Shown piece after piece: positions 47,401-59,093 of a DNA stretch of 64,000 nucleotides. Each line of letters starts with the position of its first letter. Position 1 is the stretch's first letter. Origin of the DNA: Ramazzottius varieornatus (Eukaryota; Tardigrada; Eutardigrada; Parachela; Ramazzottiidae). The stretch spans positions 6,662,772 to 6,726,771 of the forward strand of contig BDGG01000002.1 in NCBI GenBank assembly GCA_001949185.1, read 5' to 3'. The notes below the pieces were generated by a model. That model saw only the letters and a program-made list of their open reading frames with translations, was not told the origin of the DNA and did no database searches. A program made the position numbers and the translations under genes.

Positions 47401-50127
47401 TAAATCTGTTCCATTTCCATGTGAAGGTTTTTACCAGTTTGAAACTGTGATCTCTCTTTTATGCAGAAAAATCAAGTTGGAATCGGCTTTGAGTGATCCC
47501 TGGTGGCGTGTGGAGAAGGAGGAACTGAACCAAGCCTCCATGAAGGTCTCCAGCCAGTCTCTCAGCAAGCTCAGCTTGGTAAGTGGCTCGACTGTTCAGG
47601 TCTCTGTTTCCTTTCCTGGAAGTACTATGAAAGCATGGCTTATGACTACAGAAAACCGCTGACAATACCTCTCACGCCAGCTCGGTCGGTAAGACGCAGG
47701 TCTTCGCCAAAATCGCTTCGTACAAGGGCAAAACCGTGGCGGTCAAGAAGATGGAGACTACCCGTCGTTTCAACCCCGCTCGTTCCGAATTGAAGGAGAT
47801 CAAGAAGGTTCGTTTTGCTGAACGTCTTGTTACTTTTCGCCAGATCAAATTACCAAGTTTGTGCGTTGCAGATGAGGGATATGGTACACGAGAACATGAA
47901 CCGTTTCGTGGGCATTTGTGTCGAAGACACCCAAGTGCAGGTCCTCACCGAATACTGTACCAAGGGTAGCTTGTCGGACGTCATGGAAAATGACGCGCTA
48001 AAACTGGACTGGCCTTTCCGATTCTCATTGACGAACGATGTCATTTCCGTAAGAGCAATGTCACGCGTTTTTAGCAAGAAACAACGTTTTGAGAAATTGC
48101 CAAAGTAGGCCAATTATATTATTCGCTATCTGATCTTCAGGGTATGACTTACCTGCACGATTCGCCTATCGAGTCTCACGGCAATTTGACCAGTTCTAAC
48201 TGCGTCATCGACAGTCGCTTCGTCCTGAAGATTACTGACTATGGCATGGCTTTCTTGCAAAACTTTGCTAGTTCCAAGGAAGCGGACAACAAGTCAGACT
48301 ACTTCCGCCTGTTGTGGCGAGCTCCCGAGCACCTCCGCGCGCCTATGCCCCCGAAAGGCTCACAGAAGGGAGATGTGTACAGCTTTGGTATCGTGGTGCA
48401 AGAAATCATCCTGCGTTGTGAACCTTTTGGATCTCCAGATGTCAAACGCTTGCCCATGGATCCATACGGTACCCCTTACCTCACTTCTGAAACAATGCTC
48501 TATAACAATTTCAAATTATCAGAATATACTGTACAAGGCTGTTTTATGTTCCAGCTATCGTCACGGAAGTCATCAAGGGGACGAACCCGCCTCTTCGTCC
48601 TCATGTACCAAAGGATGCCTGCCCGGCTGAACTGTACAACCTGATGGAGGCTGCCTGGTCGGAAGACCCGGACAAGCGACCAACCTTTAAGGAAATTCGG
48701 TCGGCCTTCAAAAAAATTCCGGGCGTAGAAACGGTACTTTGGCATTCAGAAAGACGAAGATGTGTGGTAAGCTTCATCGTTTTGATGGTTTTAGGGTAAT
48801 TTGATGGATAACTTGTTGAAACGTATGGAGACCTACGCTACCGATCTGGAGGCTTTGGTTATGGAGCGAACCGAAGCCTTCTTGGAAGAGAAGCGAAAGT
48901 CGGAGGAGCTTTTGTATCAAGTGTTGCCAAAGTAGGTTTCTGGGTTTTGTCAGTGGGGCATACATCGAATGTCGAGACAAATAACTCATCTTCTCCTCCA
49001 GGTCTGTCGCAGAGCGATTGAAACAAGGAAAGTCCGTGGAACCGGAAGCTTTCGAGAAGGTCTCAATCTACTTTTCCGACATCGTGGGATTTACAACCCT
49101 TTCCGCAAACTCGACTCCCATGCAAGTCGTCGATTTACTGAACGATCTGTACAGTAAGTTTTGTATTCGAGTATCTAGACTTTAAGGTAGCGATTGTCTG
49201 TTTACGGTGGTTTCTTTGCAGCTTTGTTCGATAGTATTCTCGACGGGTTTGATACATACAAGGTCGAAACTATTGGGGACGCATACATGGTAACTGTTCT
49301 CGAACCAATTCGTAAATTGTTCATGCAAAATAACAACTCTAACTGGACAATATGATAAGGTCGTGTCGGGTTTGCCGATTCGAAATGGCAACCTTCATGC
49401 TCGAGAGATCGCCCGTATGTCGCTGAGACTTTTGGAGGCCATCAAGAAGTTCAAGATTCGCCATCGACCCACCGATCAGCTGAAGCTGCGTATCGGACTC
49501 CACGCGGGACCTTGCGTCGCTGGTGGTAAGTCCTTCATCTCGTACAGAACTGCCACGCGAAAGCGCAATTCGTACTAGGAAAACAAGTAGTTAACCGCTT
49601 TCGAATATTTCCAGTTGTCGGCCTGAAGATGCCTCGCTACTGTCTGTAAGTTCGTGTCTGTGAAACTTACATGATAAGCCACCTGAATGAGACGTTGTTA
49701 GGTTTGGTGACACGGTCAACACAGCAAACAAGATGGAAAGCCACGGAGAAGCTCTAAAGATTCACGTTAGTCCCGATCTGAAAACTATCCTTGACGACTT
49801 TGCCACGTTTGATTTGACCCTACGTGGAGAGATTGAAGTCAAGGTACTGCGGGTTTTTTGCAATGTGCTCTACAGCAGTGGAGCAATTTTTTTCCTTATT
49901 TGGTGTCATAGGGCAAAGGACTGATGACAACTTGGTGGTTGAATGGCGAGAATGTCCCTGATGGCGAGGCACCTCCTGCGGTCGATGGAGCTCCGGGTTC
50001 GGATGCCCCACCTGCAGCTGCTGCGGCACCGGCACCAGAACCGGCTCCCTCTAACACCGAAACGGTTGAAGTTCCAGCTGCCGCAGCGGAGCCTGAGCCC
50101 ACCGGAAACTCGAACGCAGTGGGCTAA
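44452..50127 (+). CDS. membrane receptor guanylyl cyclase
   Basis: About 20 short exons. Start at 44452 (AAAATGG), with a signal peptide ([15 protein letters not shown]). Order: ANF-receptor ligand-binding domain (exons to about 47240), one membrane segment ([17 protein letters not shown], 47345-47400), kinase homology domain (47700-48730; [10 protein letters not shown] lacks the catalytic HRD Asp, as usual), coiled-coil linker ([19 protein letters not shown]) and cyclase domain (from 49003). Metal-binding aspartates are in [12 protein letters not shown] and IGDAYM; Glu of [10 protein letters not shown] and Cys of PRYCLFGDTVN are the guanine-specifying pair. It makes cGMP in response to a peptide or other ligand. 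The motif usually NTASR reads NTANK, so the transition-state arginine is Lys. An Ala/Pro/Glu-rich tail ends at 50127. Confidence 0.92.
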
Positions 50128-50653
50128 GAGCAGTAAGTGAGAAGGATTACCGGGAATCAGGGAATCTCGCAGACTTTCTGTGAAACGATCGGTTAGATTT
50201 TTTTGTTGCAGCCGACTACGATATCCATACCCGGAAGTCCCATGCGCTTTGCCGAAAATGCTCACCTTTACCGCAATCTATATGTCTAATATGAGGAACC
50301 CTAAATTGTACTTGCCGCTAGATGACTACTTTTCAATTTGCAAATTGTTTCCAAACAGTTGAAGTCTGTGCGGTTCGGAAGTTTCATCACAAGAGCACAA
50401 CGGTCAACCGGAAGTCTGGACTTCTGGAGCTGTATCCGTCCCGTTAATTTTCTCCGCAGTTTCACTCGCTAAGATTGTTATTTCTGCCAGGCAATGCACG
50501 ACGTGTAGTAAATAAAAAACAGTACATGTTATAGAAAAAGAGAAAAAGAAAAATGTACTTGAAAAGAAAAGACCGAGGAACCGGGGTTATTCACCATGAT
50601 AAGACTGAATGCAGAAAGTGGTAAAAATAATCTGGGTTTTCCCTCGAGTCAGG
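50128..50653. other. convergent 3' flanks of the cyclase and TMEM121 genes
   Basis: AAATAAAAAA occurs near 50511 on the plus strand and can end the cyclase transcript. No coding signal is seen. Confidence 0.5.
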
Positions 50654-51858
50654 TTATCCAGAGAGATCTTCAGCAATAGCCAAAGGTCCGCCATGTTCCT
50701 CATGCTCGTACTTCTTGCTGAAATAGTGTGCTAGCTCGGCGATGTTCTGGACAATGGCGATGATGTTCTTCATAACGAAAAGGGCGTTGGTGAACTGATG
50801 GTCCGTCCACAAGAAAACCCGGATGATCAGGAAAGGCATGTTGCCAAAGACAGTCGACAAGATGGTTTGGAATATGTAAAAGTTCTCACGAGGCTTTTCT
50901 CTGCTGAAGTTGGAACCGCTAAGCTGGTACAGTCCGATGGCGGGAAGAATGAAGTTGATGCAGGTAAAAGCCAAAATCATGTTGAAAACGAAGGTCGGTA
51001 TCAGCAGGTTGTGTTCAGCCGTAAAGAGGATCGTCAAGAATTCCACGGAATCGACTATTTCCAGAAGAACATGTTGCTGCATGAACTTCAGACAGACCTT
51101 CTGTGAAGGCGTGGGACGTCGTTTTCGGCCTGGAGAATAAAGAGGAACTTCGTCAAAGAGGACCAAGGTTCGACACGAGGAAATGTCATATGGGACGTCG
51201 GCAAATGAAGTGCGCACCATCGTTATCTCCAGTGGCGCACTTTTCCATCTTCTTGGCTAATAGTCTGCGCCACTTGAGAAAACGAGCATGGTCAAGTCAT
51301 TTGCCGATGTCCCATATTGCCTTGTCACTGAATAATCGACATTACGTAATTTATGTAAGTCTTAATGTGATGGTTACGCTTTTGTGGACGTAACAGAATC
51401 CTCACAGAATCCTCACCAGCAATGATGAATGCGAAGACTCCTCCAGTTCCAGCAATTGCAAATTCAAGCAGGTTCGTTCCCCATGCTTGTTCCCCTCCCA
51501 GCAAAGACCCAAACGTCTTGAAAATGACAGCGATCTTGGCGACAAGGAGACCGCTGTAGATCAACCATGTAAACCATACACCCGGAAGTATGGCCGGAGG
51601 ACGCAGTGCCTTGGCACCATGCTTCCAGTCTTCGGTCAGCTTGCGACGGTTCTCGTCCTGTTCGATTTTGTCGTAACGCTGGTGGTACCTGTGAGAATAG
51701 TAAAACCCTCCGAAAAGACACAAGATGGTGATACAATCGGCGATGATCCAAGGAGCCCAGGATGATCCATTGTAGATGATGAGGAAGTGGTCCAGTATGG
51801 CGCCTTGCGTGATTACGGCAGCTACAGTCAAACCTCCCGTAAGGTATTCCCGACGCAT
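50654..51858 (-). CDS. TMEM121-family membrane protein
   Basis: Two exons (51417-51858 and 50654-51129) join in frame across a GT-AG intron to 305 residues, close to human TMEM121 (319). There are about six hydrophobic segments, including ITQGAILDHFLIIYN, FIFAFVGGTGAIAFE-like membrane spans, FLTILFTAEHNLLIPTFV and NMILAFTCINFILPAIGLY. The LLEIVDSVEF, FGNMPFLIIRVFLW and FVMKNIIAIVQNIAEL stretches follow the order of the TMEM121/CECR6 family. Function in other animals is poorly known. The intron holds a well-preserved family A repeat, making it 287 bases. Confidence 0.75.
51192..51313. repeat. family A inverted repeat, reference copy, TMEM121 intron
   Basis: Outer arms GGGACGTCGGCAAATGA and TCATTTGCCGATGTCCC are nearly perfect complements. 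Inner arms AGTGGCGCAC and GCGCCACTTGAG pair. Total about 122 bases; ATAT lies just outside on both sides. Confidence 0.85.
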
Positions 51859-52223
51859 AATTGTGTGTAGGCAGGAGATAACCGCGAAAATACGAAGACC
51901 TAGGTAGCAGTCCTAGAAGACTCTCGAAATTGCGGGAAAGATCAAAAGGGAAGACATAAAGGGACTTTGCCAAATGGGACTCGCTGGATTGCTGATGTAT
52001 TAATGTACAGTATATCCTTGTTGTGATCGATCCCGCACCTCTGTGATATCGATAACAATCGCTTTCATTTGCAGTTTTGTTTGGTCCAGCATCAATCAAT
52101 ACGAAGATAAGAAAAGCATTTTGAAAACGCGATTTTCTACTCGAAAAATTACATCGGAAGTACAACGACTAAGTTAAAGCTTTAACTAGGAAAACTAGAA
52201 AAATAAAATCATCATGGCAGAAT

Positions 52224-52706
52224 TCACGGTTTTGCTGCTGGCTCATATTTGGCTACCAGTTCTTTCTGATACGCAAGATCCGACTTCCACAGCTGGTAGG
52301 CCTCTTCATATTGCTTGTCTTTCGCCTGCCGGACGCGTAAACTGCGATCTTGGAGTTTGCGCAGTTGTGCTCGGATTTGGACCATCTGCTCTCTAGCGGA
52401 GCGGAGTTTCTGCAGGTAGAGGCTAGCTTTCCGTGCTTCTTCCTCCAGGTCGAATGTGTCGAGCGAGTCGGCAAACCTCCAGTTTGCTTCTTTGATGCTG
52501 CTAAGGACGGTCGACTGAGCATAGAGAGTCTCGCATAGCAGCTTCCCAATATCCTGGTCGGTTCGCAGTACGATTTCTTCTCTCTCGCTAGCTCCTGGCA
52601 CGGAGGACATGGAGATGTTTGACTGGGAGTTGGGTTTCAGGCTGAGCGTGCTGATGTTGCAGATATCGTCGATTCCTATGTCCGCTTCTGGACCCATCTG
52701 AAACAT
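52224..52706 (-). CDS. BLOC-1 subunit 6 (pallidin)-like
   Basis: A single visible exon of 160 codons; the start could be the Met at 52706 or the Met at 52697, and TTTCAG just before the second looks like a splice acceptor, so an upstream exon is possible. An acidic Ser-rich N-terminus is followed by coiled coil: QSTVLSSIKEANWRFADSLD, FDLEEEARKASLYLQKLRSA, QMVQIRAQLRKLQDRSLRV. Spacing and charge pattern follow pallidin (NQ..LLDTLEQEISKF.., then LFAEAKHYHAKLVNIRKEM..). Pallidin is a coiled-coil subunit of BLOC-1, which sorts cargo to lysosome-related organelles and binds syntaxin-type SNAREs. Coiled coils align easily, so this needs a profile search. Confidence 0.55.
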   Translation of the reverse strand: MFQMGPEADIGIDDICNISTLSLKPNSQSNISMSSVPGASEREEIVLRTDQDIGKLLCETLYAQSTVLSSIKEANWRFADSLDTFDLEEEARKASLYLQKLRSAREQMVQIRAQLRKLQDRSLRVRQAKDKQYEEAYQLWKSDLAYQKELVAKYEPAAKP

Positions 52707-52947
52707 GGTGGATTAGTAATTCTGCAGAACACCTGTAACTACCAAGATCCTTCACTCGCGCTAAGAAGCCAAGGCTAGGTTGCGCTAATGGACGGAGAAT
52801 CGGAGATCTGGCAAAGCCTCTAGACTGTAAAGTGGGATCCGGAGCCTGGAAGGTCCAACGAAGCCATATACTAATCTCAGATCAGCTGATCTCTGTTTAC
52901 GTTTTATGCCAGCTGACATGTCATATATGTCACGCTGTCTGGTCATC

Positions 52948-53368
52948 ACGTCTGAAGTGCACTGATGTGCTGCTGAAGCGCGCGTTGCTGGAAGGAAGGA
53001 AGGAAGGAAGGACACCGTGAAGTATTTTTGACGTCATGAGTCAAAGCATAATGCGGGCCAGATTTTAGTCATGACGTAACCATTCCGTGACGTATCAGAT
53101 TGTTAATCCGACCGAAAAGTAAGATCATTCAATCAATCTGCACCGCAGCTTGGATGTGAAAAAGAAACAAAACCACACTTCGGTTGATTGACTGCAACTG
53201 TTAGCTCAATATTTGAAAAAGCACTTCTACCGGGATTCGATTCCAAGGTTTCCTATATGCAAGACCTGGCTCCGGTAAATTTATGGTCTGCCAGTTTAAT
53301 TTTGCGTGTTCTGGCTTGTCATGCTCCGACAGACGCGCGCTTCAGCAGCACATTAGTGCTGAAGTGAA
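52948..53368. repeat. inverted repeat of about 35-base arms, 420 bases overall (family F)
   Basis: GATGTGCTGCTGAAGCGCGC near the left end pairs with GCGCGCTTCAGCAGCACATT near the right end, and both continue through GAAGTGCACT-like sequence. It is probably a MITE; only one copy was seen. A GGAA tract lies inside the left arm. Confidence 0.6.
52990..53012. repeat. GGAA microsatellite
   Basis: About five tandem GGAA units between the left arm of the inverted repeat and the EI24 upstream region. Confidence 0.8.
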
Positions 53369-53575
53369 GTCTAGTTCTTCCGTTAATTTTGCTCTCTTCC
53401 TTTTCTTCTAATCATCTTTTCTTTGCTCAACTGTGCAGAATCCAGATTGGGGAAGCTCGAAGCGTGTTTTCTTGTTTCAGGAACGGGAGTTTAACGAAAG
53501 AAATGGACATGGCGATGGACATGGAAGGAACAGATCGTCGATAGCATTCTATCCGTAATCCTGATCCGATTAACG

Positions 53576-55287
53576 ATGTCGACGAACGATCTGCTGCAGC
53601 TTACAAGATCCTTTGTGTATGGTGTCCGGGATGCGCTGTCAGGATTCACTATTATCCACAGGTTGAAGAGCCAAGATACTCAGAATGCCTTGGAGGGCGA
53701 GAAGACCACTCTAGCTGTGGTGACAGAACTGCAAAGAAGACGAGTTGAACGACTTCCGGTGCGCCCAGAGAAAAAGTCAGAGTGAGTGTGGTCCTCCACA
53801 ACTTATGAAACGACAACTTGGCTTATCGCAGAATTTCGGTCGACTTCAATCTTTAACTGCTCCTTTGATTTCAGACGTCCGAAGATCCGAAGGCGGATTT
53901 TGCAGTGCTGTCTTCTGAACGGTGGAGTGTTTCTGGTAAGGGATTTTTCAACCATCTTCGGAGGTTTCAGCCCTAAGTGCAGACTTTCGAGTCCTTCCCT
54001 AACTAGCGGTAGACCACTGTAGTGTGTTGCTCGATCAGTATCGCGTTGCAGGCTAGCATCTTCGCGTTTGAACATTTGATCCTTCCTGTTCTGGAGCAGT
54101 TGACGCTTGTTGTATTAGGTGAGTTGTACTGCATGATATCCGATTCGAGAATCGAGAGATATCACTAAACAGCTGCTGTACCATTCTTACAGTCCTAACG
54201 ACAAAGATATATAACAAGATCTTTTTGTTTTCAGGGCACAAGGAAGCCATGCGAGTAGTCGTATGGAGTTGGGTTTCCTTCCTTATGTCCGCCGTCTTTA
54301 AGGTTCTCTGGATCCTCCCATTGTTCGTCCTGAGCAGAGTGGTCAGCTTCACCTGGTTTCAGGTACGACAACACTTTCTCGTCAATAAAAAGCCATCTAT
54401 TAATACGATGTTCAAGATTGGCTTGCTGTGCACGTACTTTCATGAGCAGGATATTGCCGATGCCGCGTACAATCGCTTCCATCCGAGGACCATCTCGGCA
54501 AAAATGTCACCTGGCATGTTTATCGCCGACGTCCTTTTCAGCTTACTGGTTCAGACCTTGTTCTTATGTCAGGTGATACCAATGTGGAGCTTATCAGTGA
54601 TCTTTCTCGAATGATGTACAATAGTTTACTTGCAGGCGCAGCTGGCTTCCGCCCTGCCTATTCCAGCCGTTGCCCAAATTCTCTTCATCTTCCATCTCAG
54701 CTTACTCAACGCATTTTATGCTTTCGAGTACAAATGGTTTAACCTAGGTGTGCATACAGCATAATAACGCGAGCGGCTAATTATCGTCTCCGATTCTACT
54801 GTTAACAAGACGGCGTTTCTTAGGCTGGGAGGTAAATAAGCGCGTGAGCTATGTGGAAGCTCGTTGGCCATACTTCCTGGGATTTGGCTTACCTTTAGCC
54901 TTAGCGACCTCCTACACGGAAAGCTATTGGATCAAGTAAGTGCAGAATGTCGAGGATAACCAGTATTGGAACCTTTAAATACTTCTGAACGATGTCCATG
55001 CCTTTTCCAGCGGTTGCATTTTCTCCGTCCTCTTTCCGCTTCTGATTGTCTGCGCTAACGAAGCATCGCCCAACGAACACTCAGCGTAAGTAGTATCCCC
55101 TCCTTGATTTTCCTGGTTAAGTGTATTCTTGGTTTCCATTTGGATGGATCAATGTTGTTCTTTCAGGCCTTTCTACTTTCCGGTCTTCACCTTGGTCGTA
55201 AGCATTTCGAACGTGCTTTTTAGTCGAGGGACAAGCAAGGGTCAAAAGATCCTAAGCAAAGCGTCACGAGAAGAGGTTAACCGTTAA
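53576..55287 (+). CDS. EI24: EI24 (etoposide-induced 2.4) homologue
   Basis: Nine exons join in frame to 334 residues (human EI24: 340), all GT-AG. Conserved stretches in order: FVYGVRDALSGFTIIHRL (like ARGIKDSIWGICTISKL), RRRILQCCLLNGGVFL (like RIFQCCAWNGGVFW), VFKVLWILPLFVLSRVV, WFQ/DIADAAYNR, FEYKWFNLG, RWPYFLGFGLPLALATS, and GCIFSVLFPLLIVCANEA. It has six or so membrane segments. EI24 is an endoplasmic reticulum membrane protein required for autophagy and connected with p53-induced stress responses. The C-terminal tail is shorter and more polar than in mammals. The start at 53576 gives MSTNDLLQLTRSF and aligns with the family's N-terminus. Confidence 0.93.
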
Positions 55288-55519
55288 AAACTGTTCGAGT
55301 ACTTCCTCCAAAGAGGAGCTGGTCTCCGCTGGTTTTTGTCTTACCTTTTACCCTAAACTTTCTCGATTTTACATTGTGATGGAGCGGTAACTGAACCTTG
55401 GCCCGTAACTAAACATTGTTCAGCTTGAATTCTGCAGTTATATTTAATTTATAAAGTTGCTCAAGACACAGGACCTTCCGGTAAAACTATTGCTCGGAAC
55501 CGATTGTTGACTCATTTAT

Positions 55520-56676
55520 TCAGTAAGTCATCTTGAATTTTTCCCGAAGGTAATCACCTCCGGTTATGGCAGGATATCGGTTAGTGCCATCCAGGCATTC
55601 AACCAGGAAGTCGGAGTTGGGGTGCACGAAGAACGCCATACTTTGCCGGACCTTCCCATTTGCCGATTTGTTGTTACAGGTCACTCGATGTCTCTGCAGT
55701 AGTTACACAGGTGCTCGAGTTTTGAATAGCTGCCACATTTTAAATGTTTTTCCTTACCGTCGATCGCAGGTAGTCCGATGTCCAACGTTGCAACAGATCC
55801 CCGACGTTGACCAAAACACAATCCGGAATGGGGGTAGCGGGTACGAACTCATCTTGCATGTTTTCTACTTCGAGCCCGCTAACTGCATCCTGATATAGTA
55901 AGGTTATAGTCCCGTAGTCCGAATGAGTTCCGCAGCGTAATAGTTCGCCCTCCGTATTTCTGGATACCTCGACGGGTGGATAAGATAGCAGTCGGAGTGT
56001 CGTGTCGCATTCTCGAGACCCAATCAAGCTGTGGCTTCGCTCGAAGATCGTCTTGTCTTGGAGGTCCAGACCTTTGGCTAGGCATGCGAATATTCGTGTG
56101 GTCAGTTCGGCGGACGCCGTGAAGAGGTCGGTAATGGCGCCTTCGAAGTCGGGTAAAGATTCCGGAAGACGCTAAAAAGTAAACGGACTGGCATGATGGA
56201 GGGTCGTCACAGGCATCCGTTACACTCGTAAATTTGAACATGCGAATATACCTTTCGGTCAAACGGGAGGAAATTGTACGCCTCGCGGAACTCCTTCTTA
56301 CGCTTTTCCTCTTCTATAAAAACTCCCAGTTTCTCCATTCCGACTGGCACGTATCCGCTGTTGACATCCGCACCTTCTGGTCTGCGATATCTCAGCTTTT
56401 CCTCCTGAGAAAGGCGGAAAAAGTCCGCGGAGACCTCGAAGGCCTTTTGAATCTGAAACAATATTTATGCACAGCACATGAAATGAATCTGAGACTTGGT
56501 TTATGCATTGCTTTGATGACCCGTATGGGGCTTACCAATCTACTGTCGATGCCGTGATTCCGCAGGTAGACAAAGCCAACGGTGTGAAGGATCTCCACCA
56601 GGCGGGCAGCAAAGCCTTCTTCATCGCGCAGGGTAAAGTCAAGCTGGGGTATCCGAGTTTCCCTGCTTTCATCCAT
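55520..56676 (-). CDS. 2-oxoglutarate/Fe(II)-dependent oxygenase (isopenicillin N synthase-like)
   Basis: Four exons (56536-56676, 56252-56452, 55758-56171, 55520-55693) join in frame to 309 residues, all GT-AG. The N-terminal domain (VGFVYLRNHGIDSR, FFRLSQEEKLRY, GYVPVGMEKLG) and the C-terminal oxygenase core fit. Iron ligands are His and Asp in THSDYGTIT and a distal His in RHRVT; the 2-oxoglutarate-binding Arg is in VRQSMAFFVHP. The distal His appears only after correct splicing, which supports the exon model. Relatives act on many small molecules and amino acids, so the substrate is open. The stop overlaps AATAAA (TGAATAAA). Similar animal genes exist but the closest families are bacterial, fungal and plant; origin is not resolved. 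Confidence 0.88.
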
Positions 56677-57555
56677 GCTGAAACAGGAAAAGAAGCCGCA
56701 GTATTTCGTGTCGTCCAGATCAGCGAAATAAGCCTATGCGTCTGAAGTGGGGAAAAGATAGAGCAATCTTCACTGATACGTCCAAAGCGAACCAAAAGCG
56801 AAGTCTAAAGTACAATAGGTCAGACCTTGACGGGTCCTTGTCTTCTGTCTCTTTCTATTTTAGACATTTGGTTTCAACGTTTCGAAAGAAATCAAGGAAA
56901 ATCAAACCACCATTGTTTCTAGAATCTACACTGCGCTAATTCCAAGAACCATGCTGACCACTGGTCTAGCGACTACTTATTTCCCTCTCCGCGCCTACGT
57001 TCGTGCCGTGAGCGCGTTCGGGTAATTAAGTTGCCACTCGAGTTCACTTTGCAACTGTAGCTACGGCCTTGCTCCGCCCCTTTCGTAACGTGCAACTACA
57101 TTTCGCTTTCCGGAGCTCCCCTTATTTTCGAAAAATAGCGTAATCGGAGTTACGGTTGGCTAGCATTGGGAAGCATGGTGGCTGCCCAACTATTCAAAGT
57201 TCTGATCAGCTGCTGCGCTTATGAGTGACGTTAAAACTCATCTTAGCTACAGTGGGACTTTCTTCGGCGATGGCAACTTAATGTCTGTTTAAATAGCAAA
57301 TAACGAGGTTGTAAGGGGGAACTTCACGACGATTGAAAGAATGTAAGAACAATGACAAGCATTCCAAAGAAGCCACAACACAAAAGATGAAGCTAAAGAA
57401 CAGATCAAAATTATTTAAAGGACAATCACGTAGCCGCGTTAGCGTGCGATGGTAGTGGAAAGTACATCGAGAAGATCCCGCAAGTCTAGAACTTAATCTA
57501 AAGAAAGCTAGCGAAGAATAAAACAAGCCTTTATGAAAAGCCTATCAAAACAGTC
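56677..57555. other. intergenic region, no supported gene
   Basis: Upstream of the oxygenase gene and downstream of the HHE gene, both minus. Short frames lack motifs. Confidence 0.5.
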
Positions 57556-58468
57556 TCATTGCTGATCACGGTTGCTCTTCACCTCAGCCTGGTCAGGGAA
57601 AGATCGGAAGAGGTCTCGCAACTTGTCGATCGGAGCAGTCAGCAGACCTGCAAGAAAGAAATATATCAAATAATCGAACTCGAAAATATCTGCAAAATCG
57701 GTTTCTACTTCGTAAAAGCCGGAAGAAAGTTTCTTACCAACGACAGTCTCGAACGGTGGCTTGTCAGGGGCGCTGGGGTGTGCGTGAGTGGGAACCAGCA
57801 TCTTGGTTCGCTCGAAAGAGTTGCCTTGCGAGACCAGCTCGTCACGGGGAATGGCTTTGCGCAGCTGATCCAAGTCACCACCGGCAGACTCTTCCATGGC
57901 GATGTGCTCCAACAGATCCTGCATCATGACATCGATCTTCTGTCGCTGCATGGCCGACATGGGCTTGCCATCCATCTCGCTCAGAGCCACCTTGGTTTTG
58001 AGATGATCCTCTCGCGACTTGTCAGCCAACTCTTTGCCGATCTGGCCGGTCTTTTCCAACAGGGGATAAAGCACCTGCAGAAAAACAACACAAACTCAAT
58101 ATCCACGAGAAGTCGTCAAAAACTGTGAGCTCGGCAACAGGAATGAACAATATTGTCTTCCATTTGGCGCATGTTTCCAGTGTCGTTGGTTGGAAGCGTG
58201 CGCCACTTGGCAAACCATTTTGTCGAGTTTTCTTGTAGACGTCCAAACTATCGCAAGATTTTTCTTAATATTAGCAATCATCACCAGCATCATGAACTAA
58301 ACATACCAGCTCTTCAGCAGCGGAATGACGGGCGATGGTCCACAGCAGTTGATTGAACCACTTCTCAGCTTCGTCATCCGGAAGTGCCTTCACCTTCTCG
58401 TAGGCTTGCTTGATGTCATTATGATCGATGATGACTCGTTCTGTGACATCCACGTTGTTTCCCGACAT
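57556..58468 (-). CDS. HHE hemerythrin-like iron-binding protein
   Basis: Three exons (58307-58468, 57738-58074, 57556-57647) join in frame to 196 residues, all GT-AG. The four-helix HHE domain is visible: DHNDIKQAYEKV, TIARHSAAEELVLYPLLEK, SREDHLKTK and DLLEHIAMEESAGGDL supply His and Glu ligands for a diiron site. The C-terminal motif SFERTKMLVPTHAHPSAPDK followed by PPFETVVGLLTAPIDKLRDL is typical of a protein family I know mainly from fungi. Such proteins bind iron or oxygen; the role here is inferred. No signal peptide, so probably cytosolic. Head to head with the HP1-like gene (about 625 bases). Intron 1 holds a family A repeat. Confidence 0.85.
58155..58240. repeat. family A inverted repeat, HHE gene intron 1
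   Basis: The core is TTTGGCGCATG ... GCGTGCGCCACTTGG, followed by TTTTGTCGAGTTTTC. Confidence 0.7.
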
Positions 58469-59093
58469 GGTTGCGGTTGTGTTTCAGATGCTATGACCTG
58501 CAAAGGACCAGAAAAATGTCAGACACGAGCATGCAGCGGAATAGCTAGCCCCTACACCGCCGTAACACCGGGCAAGATGCCGTCCCTGACCAACTCTCTC
58601 AAGAAGACAGGGAGCAGAGCTCTCGCTAGACCTGAAAGGAATCTGCTCTTACCTCTGCGATAGCTCCGAAGACTAAGGAATGAAAGTCTCGACGGAAGCT
58701 TCAAGGGAAATATCGATGAAGACGGATACGTGGTGGAAAAGCCGTAAGCTGTACAAGTTGCCTTTTTGAAAGTCCACCGCTCCAGGCAGGACACTTATCA
58801 GTTTTCATCGCCCGGGAAAAACCCGTTGACATTATCTTCTAACATGGTCTTCTAGCGGGGGTGTGCGAAGCGATTAAATGCGAAACGGTACTACTGGGAA
58901 ACCAGGCTGTAGCTGGCCGCCGCGAGAATTACGTACAACGAATCCTAACGAATCCAGAATCCAGATTTCCAAACAACTCTTCACGATCTTCCCGAATTCT
59001 TGCCGCTTAGATCGACTGTCTGGTCCAAACTATCGCAATTCAGGACCGAATTTTGCAGTAGCGACTGGACCGCTTGAGTGTGATCAAAGTACG
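58469..59093. promoter_or_regulatory. shared upstream region of the HHE and HP1-like genes
   Basis: The two start codons face away from each other across 625 bases without another gene, so a bidirectional promoter is likely. No clear TATA box was found. Confidence 0.35.

Larger units (their letters stand above)
52707..53575. other. intergenic region with an inverted repeat and a microsatellite
   Basis: It holds the GGAA tract and the wide inverted repeat listed separately. The promoters of the pallidin-like gene (minus) and EI24 (plus) lie here. No gene is seen. Confidence 0.5.
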
